This document shows, piece after piece, positions 47,903-56,014 of a stretch of DNA of 56,014 nt. Below the pieces are notes generated by a model. The model saw only the letters and a program-made list of their open reading frames with translations. It was not told the DNA's origin and ran no database searches. How positions within the stretch are numbered: the stretch's first letter is position 1; the number at the start of each line of letters is the position of its first letter. The stretch is taken from NCBI RefSeq assembly GCF_044068515.1, contig NZ_JBIPKI010000010.1, positions 1 through 56,014 of the forward strand, in the 5' to 3' direction. The translations under genes were made by a program, and so were the position numbers. Source of the DNA: Desulfurivibrio sp044068515 (GTDB taxonomy: Bacteria > Desulfobacterota > Desulfobulbia > Desulfobulbales > Desulfurivibrionaceae).

Positions 47903-49396
47903 ATGACACAAAGTTTGCTGGCCCGCGGCTACAGCCTGCGGCTGACCCTGGTATTTTTTCTCCTCGTCCCCCTGGTACTGCTGTTGGCCCTGGTTTCCTG
48001 GTCCAGTCTGCGAGGCCTGGAAAAACTGGTCGAGCACCAGATGCAGAAAGACATCGAACTGATCGCTCGGGCCATCCGCGGCCCCCTGGAACACGCCCTG
48101 GAATTTGAGCGCCAGCGCAGCCTGGACCGCACCCTCTCCTCGGCTTTTCGCTTCAGCGAAGTTTACGGGGTCTACGTTTACGATCACGAAGGGCGCCGGG
48201 TGGCGGCCAGCGGCCCCGCCGAACCGGGAGTCGAGCGCCGGGAGCTGGTGCAGCTGGCCGCCGAGGGCGATCGGCACGGGGCCTACGACGGTTCCGGGGA
48301 ACAGCAGGTCTACTCCTACTTCGTCCCCCTGAGCGACTCGGTGGGCCGCAACCTGGGGCTGCTGCAGTTGACCCGGGACGGCAGCCAGTTCCGGGAAGAC
48401 ATCCACCAGGTCCGCGCCCGCGCCCTGCTGCTGCTTTCCCTGCTGAGCTTAACCCTGCTAAGCCTGGTCCTGTATGCCCATCACCGGATTATCGGCACCT
48501 TTCTCAACGGCCTGGTGGCCAGCATGGCCCGCATCGCCGGCGGTGAGCGGGAGTACCGGGCCCGGCCCTGGGGGCCCGCCGAAATCCGCCAGTTGGCCGA
48601 AGGGATGAACCGGATGCTGGACAGCATCGCCCGGGGCGAAAAGGAGCTGGCCTACCAGCGGGAAGAGCAGCGCCGGCTGGAAGGGCGGTTGCGCCAGGCC
48701 GAAAAAATGGCGGCCATCGGTGGTCTGGCCGCCGGGGTCGCCCACGAGCTGGGCACCCCTTTAAGCCTGGTGGCGGGCAAAGCCCAACGCATGCTGCGCC
48801 GCGACCAACCCCCGGAAAGTGCCGCCGCCTTCCGGGAAATCCGGGCGGCGGTGGCCCGCATGAGCCACATCGTCCGCCAGTTGCTGGACTTCGGCCGCAA
48901 CAACCGCCCCCGTCTCCGGACCATCAGCGCCGAGGTGCCGGCCGCCAATGCCGCCGCCCAGGTGCGGGAGCAGGCCCGGTGCCAGGGGACCCGGCTGCTG
49001 GTCCTCGGCGACCGGCCGCCGCCCCGGCTCAAAGTCGACCCGATCCGGCTCGAACAGGCCCTGGGCAATCTGCTGCGCAACGCCCTCCAGGCCCTGAGTC
49101 GCGGCGGCACCATCCGACTCTCCTGGTTCAGCCGGGGCGAGCAGGCCGGCTTCCAGGTGGCGGACGATGGTCCGGGAATTGCCCCGGAGCTGCTGCCGCG
49201 GCTCTTTGAACCATTTTTCACCACCAAGGAAGTGGGCGCAGGCACCGGTTTGGGCCTGGCGGTGGTCCACAGCGTGGCCCGCGATCATGGCGGCAACGTC
49301 GAGGTGAAAAACGCCCCCGACGGCGGAGCGGTCTTCACCCTCAGCCTGCCGCCGGCCGCGGCATTGGCCCCGGAAAAGGAAGAACAGCATGACTGA
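47903..49396 (+). CDS. Sensor histidine kinase 3 (no heme site)
   Basis: 497 residues: TM1 (about 13-35), a periplasmic domain of about 135 residues without CXXCH, TM2 (about 173-194), HAMP, HisKA with LAAGVAHELGTPLSLVAG, and HATPase with NLLRNALQAL, VADDGPGIA and GAGTGLGLAV. The layout is like ZraS/HydH-type kinases. The stimulus is unknown. It overlaps the regulator gene by eight bases. GGAGG precedes ATG 47903. Confidence 0.93.
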   Translation: MTQSLLARGYSLRLTLVFFLLVPLVLLLALVSWSSLRGLEKLVEHQMQKDIELIARAIRGPLEHALEFERQRSLDRTLSSAFRFSEVYGVYVYDHEGRRVAASGPAEPGVERRELVQLAAEGDRHGAYDGSGEQQVYSYFVPLSDSVGRNLGLLQLTRDGSQFREDIHQVRARALLLLSLLSLTLLSLVLYAHHRIIGTFLNGLVASMARIAGGEREYRARPWGPAEIRQLAEGMNRMLDSIARGEKELAYQREEQRRLEGRLRQAEKMAAIGGLAAGVAHELGTPLSLVAGKAQRMLRRDQPPESAAAFREIRAAVARMSHIVRQLLDFGRNNRPRLRTISAEVPAANAAAQVREQARCQGTRLLVLGDRPPPRLKVDPIRLEQALGNLLRNALQALSRGGTIRLSWFSRGEQAGFQVADDGPGIAPELLPRLFEPFFTTKEVGAGTGLGLAVVHSVARDHGGNVEVKNAPDGGAVFTLSLPPAAALAPEKEEQHD

Positions 49397-50777
49397 AGCG
49401 CAAAAAAGAGAAAAAGTCCTGATCGTCGAGGATGACCCCGGCCTGCGGGAACTGCTGGCGGAAGAGCTGGTGGACCATGGGTTGCGGGTGCGGACCGCCG
49501 GCGACGTGGCCGGGGCCTGGAAGATCGTCAGCGGCTGGCAGCCGGACCTGGTCCTCAGCGACCTGCGCCTGCCCGGCCCCGACGGCCTGGACTTGCTGGA
49601 ACGGCTGCGCCACCTGCCCCCGCCGCAGCCGGCCCTGATCATCATCACCGCCTTCGGCACGGTACCCCAGGCGGTGGAGGCTCTGAAAAAGGGCGCCGAC
49701 GATTTTCTCACCAAGCCCCTGGACCTGGACCACCTGCTCCTCTGTCTGCGGCGGACCCTGGAAACCCGGCGCCTGCGCGGCGAAGTCCAACGTTTTCGCC
49801 AACTGCTGGGCAGCGACGATTTCCACGGCATCATCGGCCGCAGCTCCTCGATGCGGAAAATGTTCGCCACCCTGCGCCAGGTGGCGGCGGCCGGCGGCCC
49901 GGTACTGATCAGCGGTGAAAGCGGGGTGGGCAAGGAGCTGGTAGCCCGGGCCCTGCACCAGGAAAGCGGCCGGGCCGACCAGAAGCTGATCGCCGTCAAC
50001 TGCGCCGGAATTCCGGCCGAACTGGCCGAAAGTGAGTTTTTCGGTCACGCCGCCGGGGCCTTCAGCGGGGCCGACCGGGCTCGCCGCGGCCTGTTTCTCC
50101 AAGCGGAGGGCGGCAGCCTGCTGCTCGATGAAATCGCCGAACTGCCGCTCAACCTCCAGGCCAAGCTGCTGCGCATTCTCCAGGACGGCATGGTGAGGGC
50201 GGTGGGGGCTGACCGGGAACAGCGGGTCGAGGTCCGGATCATTGCCGCCACCAACCGCGACCTGGAAGAGGAGGTCCGGGCGGGCCGCTTCCGGGAAGAC
50301 CTTTATTTCCGGCTGGAAACTTTCCGGATCCAGGTGCCGCCCCTGCGGCAGCGAGATGATGACCTGGATCTGCTCTGCGCCCGCTTCATCGAACTGTTCG
50401 CCACCCGAACCCGGCGCCCGGCCCGGCTAATTGCCCCCGCCGCCCTCGCGCGCCTGCGGCGCTATCCCTTTCCCGGCAACGTCCGCGAACTGCGCAACGC
50501 TATTGAACGGGCAGTGGCCTTTTGCCCCGGCCGGGAAATCGGCCTGGAACATCTGCCCGAGCGGATCCGCCGCCCCGCGAAGGCGGCGGACCAGGCAGGG
50601 GACGATGCCCTGCCGCCCCAACTGCTGGGCGATGGGGAGGAACCGGATCTGCCTTCCCTGGAAGAAGTGGCCAACCGCTACGTCCGCCTGGTCCTCGCCC
50701 GAGTCGGCGGTAACAAGCGCCGGGCCGCACAGATCCTGGGCATCGGCCGCCGCACCCTCTACCGCCGCCTCACTTGA
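49389..50777 (+). CDS. NtrC-family sigma-54-dependent response regulator 3
   Basis: 462 residues: receiver (VEDDPG, Asp in LVLSDLRL, Lys in LTKPL), AAA+ domain with GESGVGKE, the sigma-54 loop as GAFSGA (Ser for Thr, a tolerated variant), LLLDEIAE and FPGNVRELRN, and a Fis-type HTH at the end (GNKRRAAQILGIGRRTLYRR). The third such regulator in this window. Its cognate kinase is the preceding gene. Targets are unknown; the divergent DUF4168 gene is a candidate. Confidence 0.94.
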   Translation: MTEAQKREKVLIVEDDPGLRELLAEELVDHGLRVRTAGDVAGAWKIVSGWQPDLVLSDLRLPGPDGLDLLERLRHLPPPQPALIIITAFGTVPQAVEALKKGADDFLTKPLDLDHLLLCLRRTLETRRLRGEVQRFRQLLGSDDFHGIIGRSSSMRKMFATLRQVAAAGGPVLISGESGVGKELVARALHQESGRADQKLIAVNCAGIPAELAESEFFGHAAGAFSGADRARRGLFLQAEGGSLLLDEIAELPLNLQAKLLRILQDGMVRAVGADREQRVEVRIIAATNRDLEEEVRAGRFREDLYFRLETFRIQVPPLRQRDDDLDLLCARFIELFATRTRRPARLIAPAALARLRRYPFPGNVRELRNAIERAVAFCPGREIGLEHLPERIRRPAKAADQAGDDALPPQLLGDGEEPDLPSLEEVANRYVRLVLARVGGNKRRAAQILGIGRRTLYRRLT

Positions 50778-50871
50778 CAGGTTCAAAACCCAGGCAGTCA
50801 ATGCGCGAGCTGGCTGGCCCCGATGTCGTGGCGGGCCGCCGCTTGGCGCAAGATTGGGGGGCTCGGCCCGG

Positions 50872-51651
50872 CTAACGGAGGTGGAGCAGGGCGCTGCCCA
50901 GGTGCTGGCAGGCGATGGTGATCTGCGGCAGGGGGCCGGCTCCGGTGGCGGTCAGGGCGGCGCGAACCGCCTGCTCGGCCAGGGCCGGGGTGTTGTTGGT
51001 TTCACTGAGGTGGGAAAGCACCACGTGGCGCAGCTCCCGGTGGAGCAGCTCACAGAGGAAGGCGGCGGCATCCTGGTTGGCCAGGTGGCCGTGCCGGGAA
51101 CGAACCCGCTGCTTCAGGGCGGGGGGATAGGGCCCGTTCATCAGCATCTCCGGATCATGATTGCACTCCAAGACCAGGGCGTTACAGCCGCTCAGGCGAT
51201 GACGGGTAAGCCGGGAAACCATGCCGAGATCGGTGCAGTGGCCCAAAGAGATCCCGCCGGCCTGGAGGAGGAACCCCACCGGTTCGGCGGCATCGTGGGA
51301 AACGGCGAAGGGATGGATTTGCACCTCCCCGCAGACAAAGGCCGTGCCGGTGGTGAATTCCCCCACCGCGGCCGGATTGCCCAGGCCGGGCCCGGCTGCC
51401 GCCAGGGTGGCGCGGTTGGCCAGCAGGGGCAGACGGTAGCGCCGGGACAGAACTCCGGCTCCCCGGATATGGTCGCAGTGTTCATGGCTGAGCAGAATGG
51501 CGCTCAGAGAGGCGGCAGCCACTCCCAGGGCGGCCAGCCGGGTTTCGATCTCCCGGCCGGAAAAGCCGGCATCAATCAACAGCCGGGTCTCCCCCGCCTC
51601 AACGTAAGTGGCGTTGCCCTTGCTCCCGCCGCCCAGCACACAAAATCGCAT
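50872..51651 (-). CDS. Metallo-beta-lactamase-fold hydrolase (YycJ-like)
   Basis: 259 residues: MRFCVLGGGSKGNATYVEAG opening, metal site SHEHCDHIRG, later His/Asp ligands in AVSHDAAEP and HCTDLGMVS, then LECNHDPEML and VVLSHLSETNN. This is the pattern of the YycJ/WalJ subfamily, thought to act on nucleic acids, possibly as a nuclease. The start is at ATG 51651; the longer frame adds no recognisable sequence. Its C-terminus has a decayed copy at 46974. The 51652-51837 gap upstream holds no gene I can support. Confidence 0.88.
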   Translation of the reverse strand: MRFCVLGGGSKGNATYVEAGETRLLIDAGFSGREIETRLAALGVAAASLSAILLSHEHCDHIRGAGVLSRRYRLPLLANRATLAAAGPGLGNPAAVGEFTTGTAFVCGEVQIHPFAVSHDAAEPVGFLLQAGGISLGHCTDLGMVSRLTRHRLSGCNALVLECNHDPEMLMNGPYPPALKQRVRSRHGHLANQDAAAFLCELLHRELRHVVLSHLSETNNTPALAEQAVRAALTATGAGPLPQITIACQHLGSALLHLR

Positions 51652-51837
51652 GGCCAAACCCCATCGCCGCCAACAGTAGCTACCGCACCAAACCAACCGG
51701 AAAAAGAGGATCAACCGCCCAGGAACAAGGTAAAACGGCCGCCGGGCCGCAGCCCGCGGCCAGCGGATCGGCGCCGCCTGGTTCGCCGTCCAAGCCAAGC
51801 CGGGCTGAACGCCGCTCAATGGGGTGCTGCAGCAAGT

Positions 51838-53145
51838 TTACCAGTTGAGCAGGTCCTGGTCCAGGGGACCCAGCGCCACGCCGCTCAGGGGCGGGGCGAA
51901 AACCCGATTGGCCACCTTCAGGACATCGTCGGCGGTTACCCGGGCCAGATCGGCGATAATTTCTTCGATGGGCAACGGCCGGCCAAAGTTGATGATGTTG
52001 CGGGCCAGCCGGCACATCCGGGCTTCCATGTTTTCCTCGGCCAGCATGATCACCGCCCGGGCATAATCGCGGGCTTCGGCCAGCACCTCGTCCGCCAGGG
52101 GCTCCCGGCGCAGGCGGCTGACCGCGGCGTTCACCAGGGCCACCGCCTCGGCTGCCGCCTGGGGATCCACGCCCAGGTAAATACCCAGGGTGCCGCTGTC
52201 GCTGTGGGCGTTGACGTAGGAATAAACGGCATAGGCCAGGCCCCGCTTTTCCCGGATTTCCTGGAACAGGCGGGAACTCATGTTGCCGCCCAGCACCGTG
52301 TTGAGCAGGTGCAGGGCATAGCGCTGGGGATCGGTTTCGCCCAGGCCGTAGGCGCCCAGCACCAGGTGGGCCTGCTCCAGGTCCCGGGCGAAAATCCGCC
52401 GGCTCGACTGGAGATATTCCGGGGGCCGGCGGCTCAGGGCGCCGCCGCGGGCCGCGGGAGCCAGGTCGGCGGCCACCGCCCCGGCCCCTGCTCGGCCGGC
52501 GAAAGCCTCCTGCCAAAGGCGATGGAAGCTCTGGTGCTCGACCTTGCCGGCCGCAGCGATGAGAATCCGGCCCGGGTTGTAATGACGCTGGTGGTAGTCG
52601 CGGAGATGGCCGGGGGTGAGGGCGGCAATCACCCGGGGAGGACCCAGGACGCTGTTGCCCAGGGGATGGCGCCCCCAGATCTGGCGATTGAAAAGATCGT
52701 GCACCAAATCATCGGGGGTGTCCTCCACCATGGCGATTTCCTGGAGGATGACCTCGCGCTCGTTTTCCACCTCTTCGGGGGCAAAGCGGGAATTGAGCAC
52801 GATATCGCTGAGCAGATCGACCAGTTGGGGCAGCCGGTCCGCCAGAACCGTGGCGTAATAGCAGGTGCTTTCGGTGGCGGTGAAGGCGTTGGCGGCGCCC
52901 CCCATCACGTCGAACTCGCGGGAAATCTGATGGGCGTTGCGCCGGGTGGTCCCCTTGAAGAGCATGTGCTCGACGAAATGGGAGCAACCGTTGGTCAGGT
53001 CATGCTCGTCACGGGCCCCGACCTCCACCCAGATCCCCACCGAAACCACCCGGGAGGGGGTAGCCTCGGTGACGATCCGCACTCCGTTGGCCAGGGTGCT
53101 GACCTGATTGGGCAATGGTCTGTTCAAATAAGTTCCGGCGTCCAC
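51838..53145 (-). CDS. M16 family zinc peptidase
   Basis: 435 residues: inverted zinc motif HFVEH (near 57-61) with the downstream Glu in the ENEREVILQEI segment, followed by the inactive-half-like region RGLAYAVYSYVNAHSDSG. This matches single-chain M16B processing-type peptidases (PqqL/YmxG-like) of the usual length. It lies 88 bases downstream of pnp, the standard order in many bacteria. Substrate unknown. Confidence 0.93.
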   Translation of the reverse strand: MDAGTYLNRPLPNQVSTLANGVRIVTEATPSRVVSVGIWVEVGARDEHDLTNGCSHFVEHMLFKGTTRRNAHQISREFDVMGGAANAFTATESTCYYATVLADRLPQLVDLLSDIVLNSRFAPEEVENEREVILQEIAMVEDTPDDLVHDLFNRQIWGRHPLGNSVLGPPRVIAALTPGHLRDYHQRHYNPGRILIAAAGKVEHQSFHRLWQEAFAGRAGAGAVAADLAPAARGGALSRRPPEYLQSSRRIFARDLEQAHLVLGAYGLGETDPQRYALHLLNTVLGGNMSSRLFQEIREKRGLAYAVYSYVNAHSDSGTLGIYLGVDPQAAAEAVALVNAAVSRLRREPLADEVLAEARDYARAVIMLAEENMEARMCRLARNIINFGRPLPIEEIIADLARVTADDVLKVANRVFAPPLSGVALGPLDQDLLNW

Positions 53146-53233
53146 GGTACAGTTCAGAGATGCAGCCGGGGGCGGGCAGGTCCGGAGATTCTGCCCGTTC
53201 CCGGCTGGGGGGGTGGCTGTTGATCCCGTCGGC

Positions 53234-55351
53234 TCAGGACTGGCCTTCCTCCTGCAGCAACGCCTTGCGGCTCAGGCGGATCTTGCCGCGGGAGTCGATT
53301 TCCAGGACCTTGACCCGCACCTCATCCCCTTCGTTGAGGACGTCGGTGACCTTGTTGACCCGGTGGTTTTCCAGTTCGGAAATGTGAACCAGGCCGTCGG
53401 TGCCGGGCAGGATCTGGACAAAGGCGCCGAAATCCATGACCTTCTGGACAATGCCGGTATAGATCTTGCCCACTTCGGCCTCGGCGGTCAGGCCCAGGAT
53501 CACTTCCTTGACCTGCTCGGCCACCTCGCCGCTGGGGGCGAAAATCTTGACCTTGCCGTCGTCGGTGACGTCGATCTTGACCCCGTAATCGGCGGTGATC
53601 GACTTGATCATCTTGCCCCCCGGGCCGATCAGATCGCGGATCTTGTCGGGATTGATGGTGATGCTGAAGAGTTTGGGGGCATGGGCCGGCACATCGGTCC
53701 GGGGAGCAGCGATGGCTTCCTTCATCTTTTCCAGGATATGGAGCCGCCCGGCCCGGGCCTGGGCCAGGGCCTGGCCCATGATCTCCTGGGAAACGCCCTC
53801 AAGCTTGATGTCCATCTGCAGGGCGGTGATCCCGTCTTCAGTCCCGGCCACCTTGAAGTCCATGTCGCCCAGGTGGTCCTCGTCGCCGAGGATGTCGGTC
53901 AGGATGGCGACATCCTCGCCCTCCTTGATCAAACCCATGGCGATCCCGGAAACCGCCTTTCTCATCGGCACCCCGGCATCCATCAGGGAGAGCGAAGCCC
54001 CGCAGACCGTGGCCATCGAGGATGAACCGTTGGATTCCAGGACCTCGGAAACCACCCGGATGGTGTAGGGAAAGCTTTCGCTGTCCGGCAGCATCGCCCG
54101 CACCGCCCGTTCGGCCAGGGCGCCGTGGCCGATATCGCGGCGGCTGGGACCGCGCAGAAAGCGGACCTCGCCGACACAGTAAGGCGGAAAGTTGTAGTGG
54201 AGCATGAAGGGCTTGAAGGACATGCCGCTCAAGGATTCGATCCGCTGCTCGTCCTCGCCGCTGCCTAAAGTGGCGCTGACCAGAACCTGGGTTTCGCCGC
54301 GGGTAAAGAGGGCCGAACCATGCACCCGGGGCAGCACCGCCACCTCGTTGGTGATCGGCCGAACCTCGTCGAGGCGGCGGTTGTCGATCCGGGTTTTCTC
54401 CCTGACGATCCGTTCCCGCATCATTTTCTTCTTCAGATCGTGGAGCAGTCCCTTGGCTTCCTTGAGCTTGGCCGCCGCCTCATCGGGCGCCTGCCCGGCC
54501 ATTTCCGCCTCCAGGGCGGCCACGACTTTATCCTCCAGCACGGCCACGGCCTCGTAGCGCTGCTGCTTGTCCACGGTGCTGATCACCGCGGCCATCTCGC
54601 CGGCCGCCAGTTCCTGCACCCGGGCCCGCAGGGCCTCGTCCACCTCGGGGGCTTTGACCTCCATCTTGGGCCGGCCCACCGCCGCCCGCAACTCTTCCTG
54701 GACGGCCAGCAGCGGCTGCAGGGATTCATGGGCGAAGAAAATGCCCCCCATCACCTCTTCTTCGGACAGGCTGTCGGCCCCGCCTTCCACCATGACCACC
54801 GCCTTGGCGGAGCCGGCGACAATCAGGTCGAGGCGGGAATTCTTGCGCTGTTCCCGGGTGGGATTGAGGACGTACTGGCCGTCGATCATTCCGACCCGGA
54901 CCCCGGCAATGGGGCCGAGGAACGGAATATGGGAAACGGTCAGGGCGGCGGAAGCGCCGAGCATGGCCATCAGATCGGGATCATTTTCCTGGTCGGCGGA
55001 CAGAACGGTGGCGATGACCTGGGTTTCGTTCTGGTAGCCGGGCGCGAACAGCGGCCGCAGCGGCCGGTCGATGAAGCGGGAGGAAAGGGTTTCCTTTTCC
55101 GAAGGGCGGCCGATCTCGCGGCGGAAGAAACTGCCGGGAATCCGGCCCACCGCGTAGAAACGCTCCTGGTATTCAACGGTCAACGGCAGGAAATCGACGT
55201 TGGCCCGGGCCTCGCGGGCGGCGGTGGCGGTCACCAGGACCACGCTCTGGCCGTAGGTTACTAAAACCGAGCCGCTGGCCTGCTTGGCCAGGCGGCCGGT
55301 CTCGATGGTCAAGGTTCTGCCGGCTAATTCGATACTGATCTTCTTTTCCAT
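53234..55351 (-). CDS. pnp: Polyribonucleotide nucleotidyltransferase (PNPase)
   Basis: 705 residues: first RNase PH domain (about 10-140), helical linker, second RNase PH domain with LPRVHGSALFTRGETQVLVS and GDEDHLGDMDFKVAGT, KH domain with IRDLIGPGGKMIKSIT (about 555-610), and S1 domain (about 617-685). It degrades RNA 3' to 5' by phosphorolysis as a trimer, usually within the degradosome. ATG 55351 has GAGGAGA at eight bases. rpsO lies upstream with a structured leader between them. Confidence 0.97.
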   Translation of the reverse strand: MEKKISIELAGRTLTIETGRLAKQASGSVLVTYGQSVVLVTATAAREARANVDFLPLTVEYQERFYAVGRIPGSFFRREIGRPSEKETLSSRFIDRPLRPLFAPGYQNETQVIATVLSADQENDPDLMAMLGASAALTVSHIPFLGPIAGVRVGMIDGQYVLNPTREQRKNSRLDLIVAGSAKAVVMVEGGADSLSEEEVMGGIFFAHESLQPLLAVQEELRAAVGRPKMEVKAPEVDEALRARVQELAAGEMAAVISTVDKQQRYEAVAVLEDKVVAALEAEMAGQAPDEAAAKLKEAKGLLHDLKKKMMRERIVREKTRIDNRRLDEVRPITNEVAVLPRVHGSALFTRGETQVLVSATLGSGEDEQRIESLSGMSFKPFMLHYNFPPYCVGEVRFLRGPSRRDIGHGALAERAVRAMLPDSESFPYTIRVVSEVLESNGSSSMATVCGASLSLMDAGVPMRKAVSGIAMGLIKEGEDVAILTDILGDEDHLGDMDFKVAGTEDGITALQMDIKLEGVSQEIMGQALAQARAGRLHILEKMKEAIAAPRTDVPAHAPKLFSITINPDKIRDLIGPGGKMIKSITADYGVKIDVTDDGKVKIFAPSGEVAEQVKEVILGLTAEAEVGKIYTGIVQKVMDFGAFVQILPGTDGLVHISELENHRVNKVTDVLNEGDEVRVKVLEIDSRGKIRLSRKALLQEEGQS

Positions 55352-55427
55352 TTTTCTTTCTCCTCTGACGGTCATCTTGACAGACGAATGATGCGGTTTT
55401 CACGGCCCGCGACGCCTGCCCTCGGTG

Positions 55428-55498
55428 GGCTCCCAACGGCGGGAGCCAAAACGGCAAACGTCCAGCGGTGCCGTAAGCGGCCACCCAGCTGAACGTTT
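55428..55498 (-). other. rpsO-pnp intergenic hairpins (likely RNA processing region)
   Basis: AAACGTCCAGCGGTG (55456-55470) pairs imperfectly with CCACCCAGCTGAACGTTT (55481-55498), and GGCTCCC/GGGAGCC (55428-55447) forms a second stem. In E. coli the same gap holds the rpsO terminator and an RNase III site through which PNPase autoregulates. The position here suggests an equivalent role; there is no T-run. Confidence 0.6.
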
Positions 55499-55532
55499 AC
55501 CTGAAGCAACAGATTTATTATTAACGCGAAAC

Positions 55533-55802
55533 TTACTTACGGATACCAAGCTTCTGGATCAGTTGGCGATAAGCCTCGACGTCCTTGCCCTTGATGTAGT
55601 CCAACAGGCGCCGGCGCTGACCGACCAGCTTGAGCAGGCCGCGGCGGGAGTGATGGTCTTTCTTGTTGATTTTGAAATGCTCGGTGAGATAAGTGATCCG
55701 GGCGCTCAAAAGGGCGACCTGGACCTGGGGCGAGCCGGAATCCTGGGGATTGGCGCCATACTCGGCGATGATGGCCTGTTTGTCTTCGGTTTGCAGGGTC
55801 AT
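55533..55802 (-). CDS. rpsO: Small ribosomal subunit protein S15
   Basis: 89 residues, exactly the family length, with signatures ANPQDSGSPQVQVALLSARI, HHSRRGLLKLVGQRRRLLDY and the C-terminal LIQKLGIRK. It binds the central domain of 16S rRNA. The start is ATG 55802, about nine bases after GAGGAG; the longer frame to 55832 is not used. pnp follows. Confidence 0.97.
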   Translation of the reverse strand: MTLQTEDKQAIIAEYGANPQDSGSPQVQVALLSARITYLTEHFKINKKDHHSRRGLLKLVGQRRRLLDYIKGKDVEAYRQLIQKLGIRK

Positions 55803-55905
55803 GGGTAACAACTCCTCGGGGTAATTAAACATTCGGGAGATGGCCAGCCCCGGGCGGAAAACCCTCCCGACCAGCCATTCCTACCAACTGCTGAAGCAGT
55901 GTCTT

Positions 55906-56014
55906 TTAATCAAATAAACGCCGCCCGTCAAGGCCTATAACCGTCACCGGCGCCGGCCTCGTCCCCGCCGACCGCTCCGGGCGGGCCCTGATGTCAGCGC
56001 CGGCCACCTTTTTG
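55906..56014 (-). CDS. 3' end of a gene upstream of rpsO, possibly truB (partial)
   Basis: An open frame enters from the right edge and ends at TAA 55906-55908, coding the last 35 residues (ending APVTVIGLDGRRLFD). The place upstream of rpsO is usually held by truB (tRNA pseudouridine synthase B), whose C-terminus often ends in a similar hydrophobic-Gly-Arg segment. The match is too short to confirm. Confidence 0.35.
   Translation of the reverse strand, partial: KKVAGADIRARPERSAGTRPAPVTVIGLDGRRLFD

Noticed and set aside
50431..53223. Long plus-strand open frame (930 codons) spanning the end of regulator 3 to pnp
   Set aside because: It runs antisense to the MBL and M16 genes, whose active sites are intact, and has a Gly/Gln/Pro-rich composition without any domain.

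Overview
The window looks like a chromosomal segment of a GC-rich, anaerobic, cytochrome-rich Gram-negative bacterium, most likely a Desulfobacterota (deltaproteobacterial) lineage. This rests on an anaerobic class III ribonucleotide reductase, System II cytochrome c maturation (ResB/CcsB), many multiheme c-type cytochromes, three sigma-54-type two-component systems and the rpsO-pnp-M16 peptidase order. No 16S rRNA or other taxonomic marker is present, so the lineage is inferred. I saw no tRNA, rRNA, CRISPR array, transposase or prophage gene.

Layout. 0-5 kb: an outer-membrane beta-barrel gene, a noncoding stretch with several hairpins, then a cobalamin riboswitch ahead of nrdD-nrdG. 4.8-13.1 kb (minus strand): a metal and redox island. 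It holds two small membrane proteins (DUF2933, DUF5676), a CopA-type copper ATPase with three atypical HMA domains, an isoprenylcysteine-methyltransferase-like protein, then a compact electron-transfer set (44-aa and 136-aa membrane proteins, [2Fe-2S] ferredoxin, b-type membrane protein, heptaheme cytochrome). SHOCT, Met-rich, monoheme cytochrome and small membrane proteins follow. 13-20 kb (minus): two Slp lipoproteins, a Mut7-C RNase-like protein, a giant DUF748/AsmA-like protein and ArfB. 19.5-26.3 kb (minus): a two-component system with a heme-binding sensor kinase and PhnD-like lipoprotein, then ccsB and resB.

26.6-37.9 kb (plus): the centrepiece, a putative extracellular electron transfer locus. 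A near-perfect sigma-54 promoter with a large upstream inverted repeat drives two paralogous tetraheme cytochromes. They are followed by an 11+2-heme cytochrome, an NHL beta-propeller lipoprotein, a pentaheme lipoprotein, a 794-aa beta-barrel, a second NHL lipoprotein, an 11+1-heme cytochrome and an NrfJ-like/OB-fold protein. GC-rich hairpins without T-tracts lie between several of these genes. The layout resembles porin-cytochrome conduits combined with polymerising tetraheme (OmcE-like) cytochromes. 38-43.6 kb (plus): ChaN-like heme-binding protein, a second CXXCH sensor kinase with sigma-54 regulator, and another heptaheme cytochrome.

43.6-56 kb: GGDEF-PilZ protein, TauE-type permease, 5-formyl-THF cyclo-ligase, a remnant of a metallo-beta-lactamase gene, DUF4168 protein, a third sigma-54 two-component system, an intact MBL-fold hydrolase, M16 peptidase, pnp, rpsO and the end of an upstream gene in the place usual for truB.

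Working model (inference): ResB/CcsB attach heme to the many cytochromes, heme-containing sensor kinases read periplasmic redox state, their NtrC-family regulators activate sigma-54 promoters such as the one at 26.7 kb, and the resulting cytochromes and barrel carry electrons across the outer membrane.
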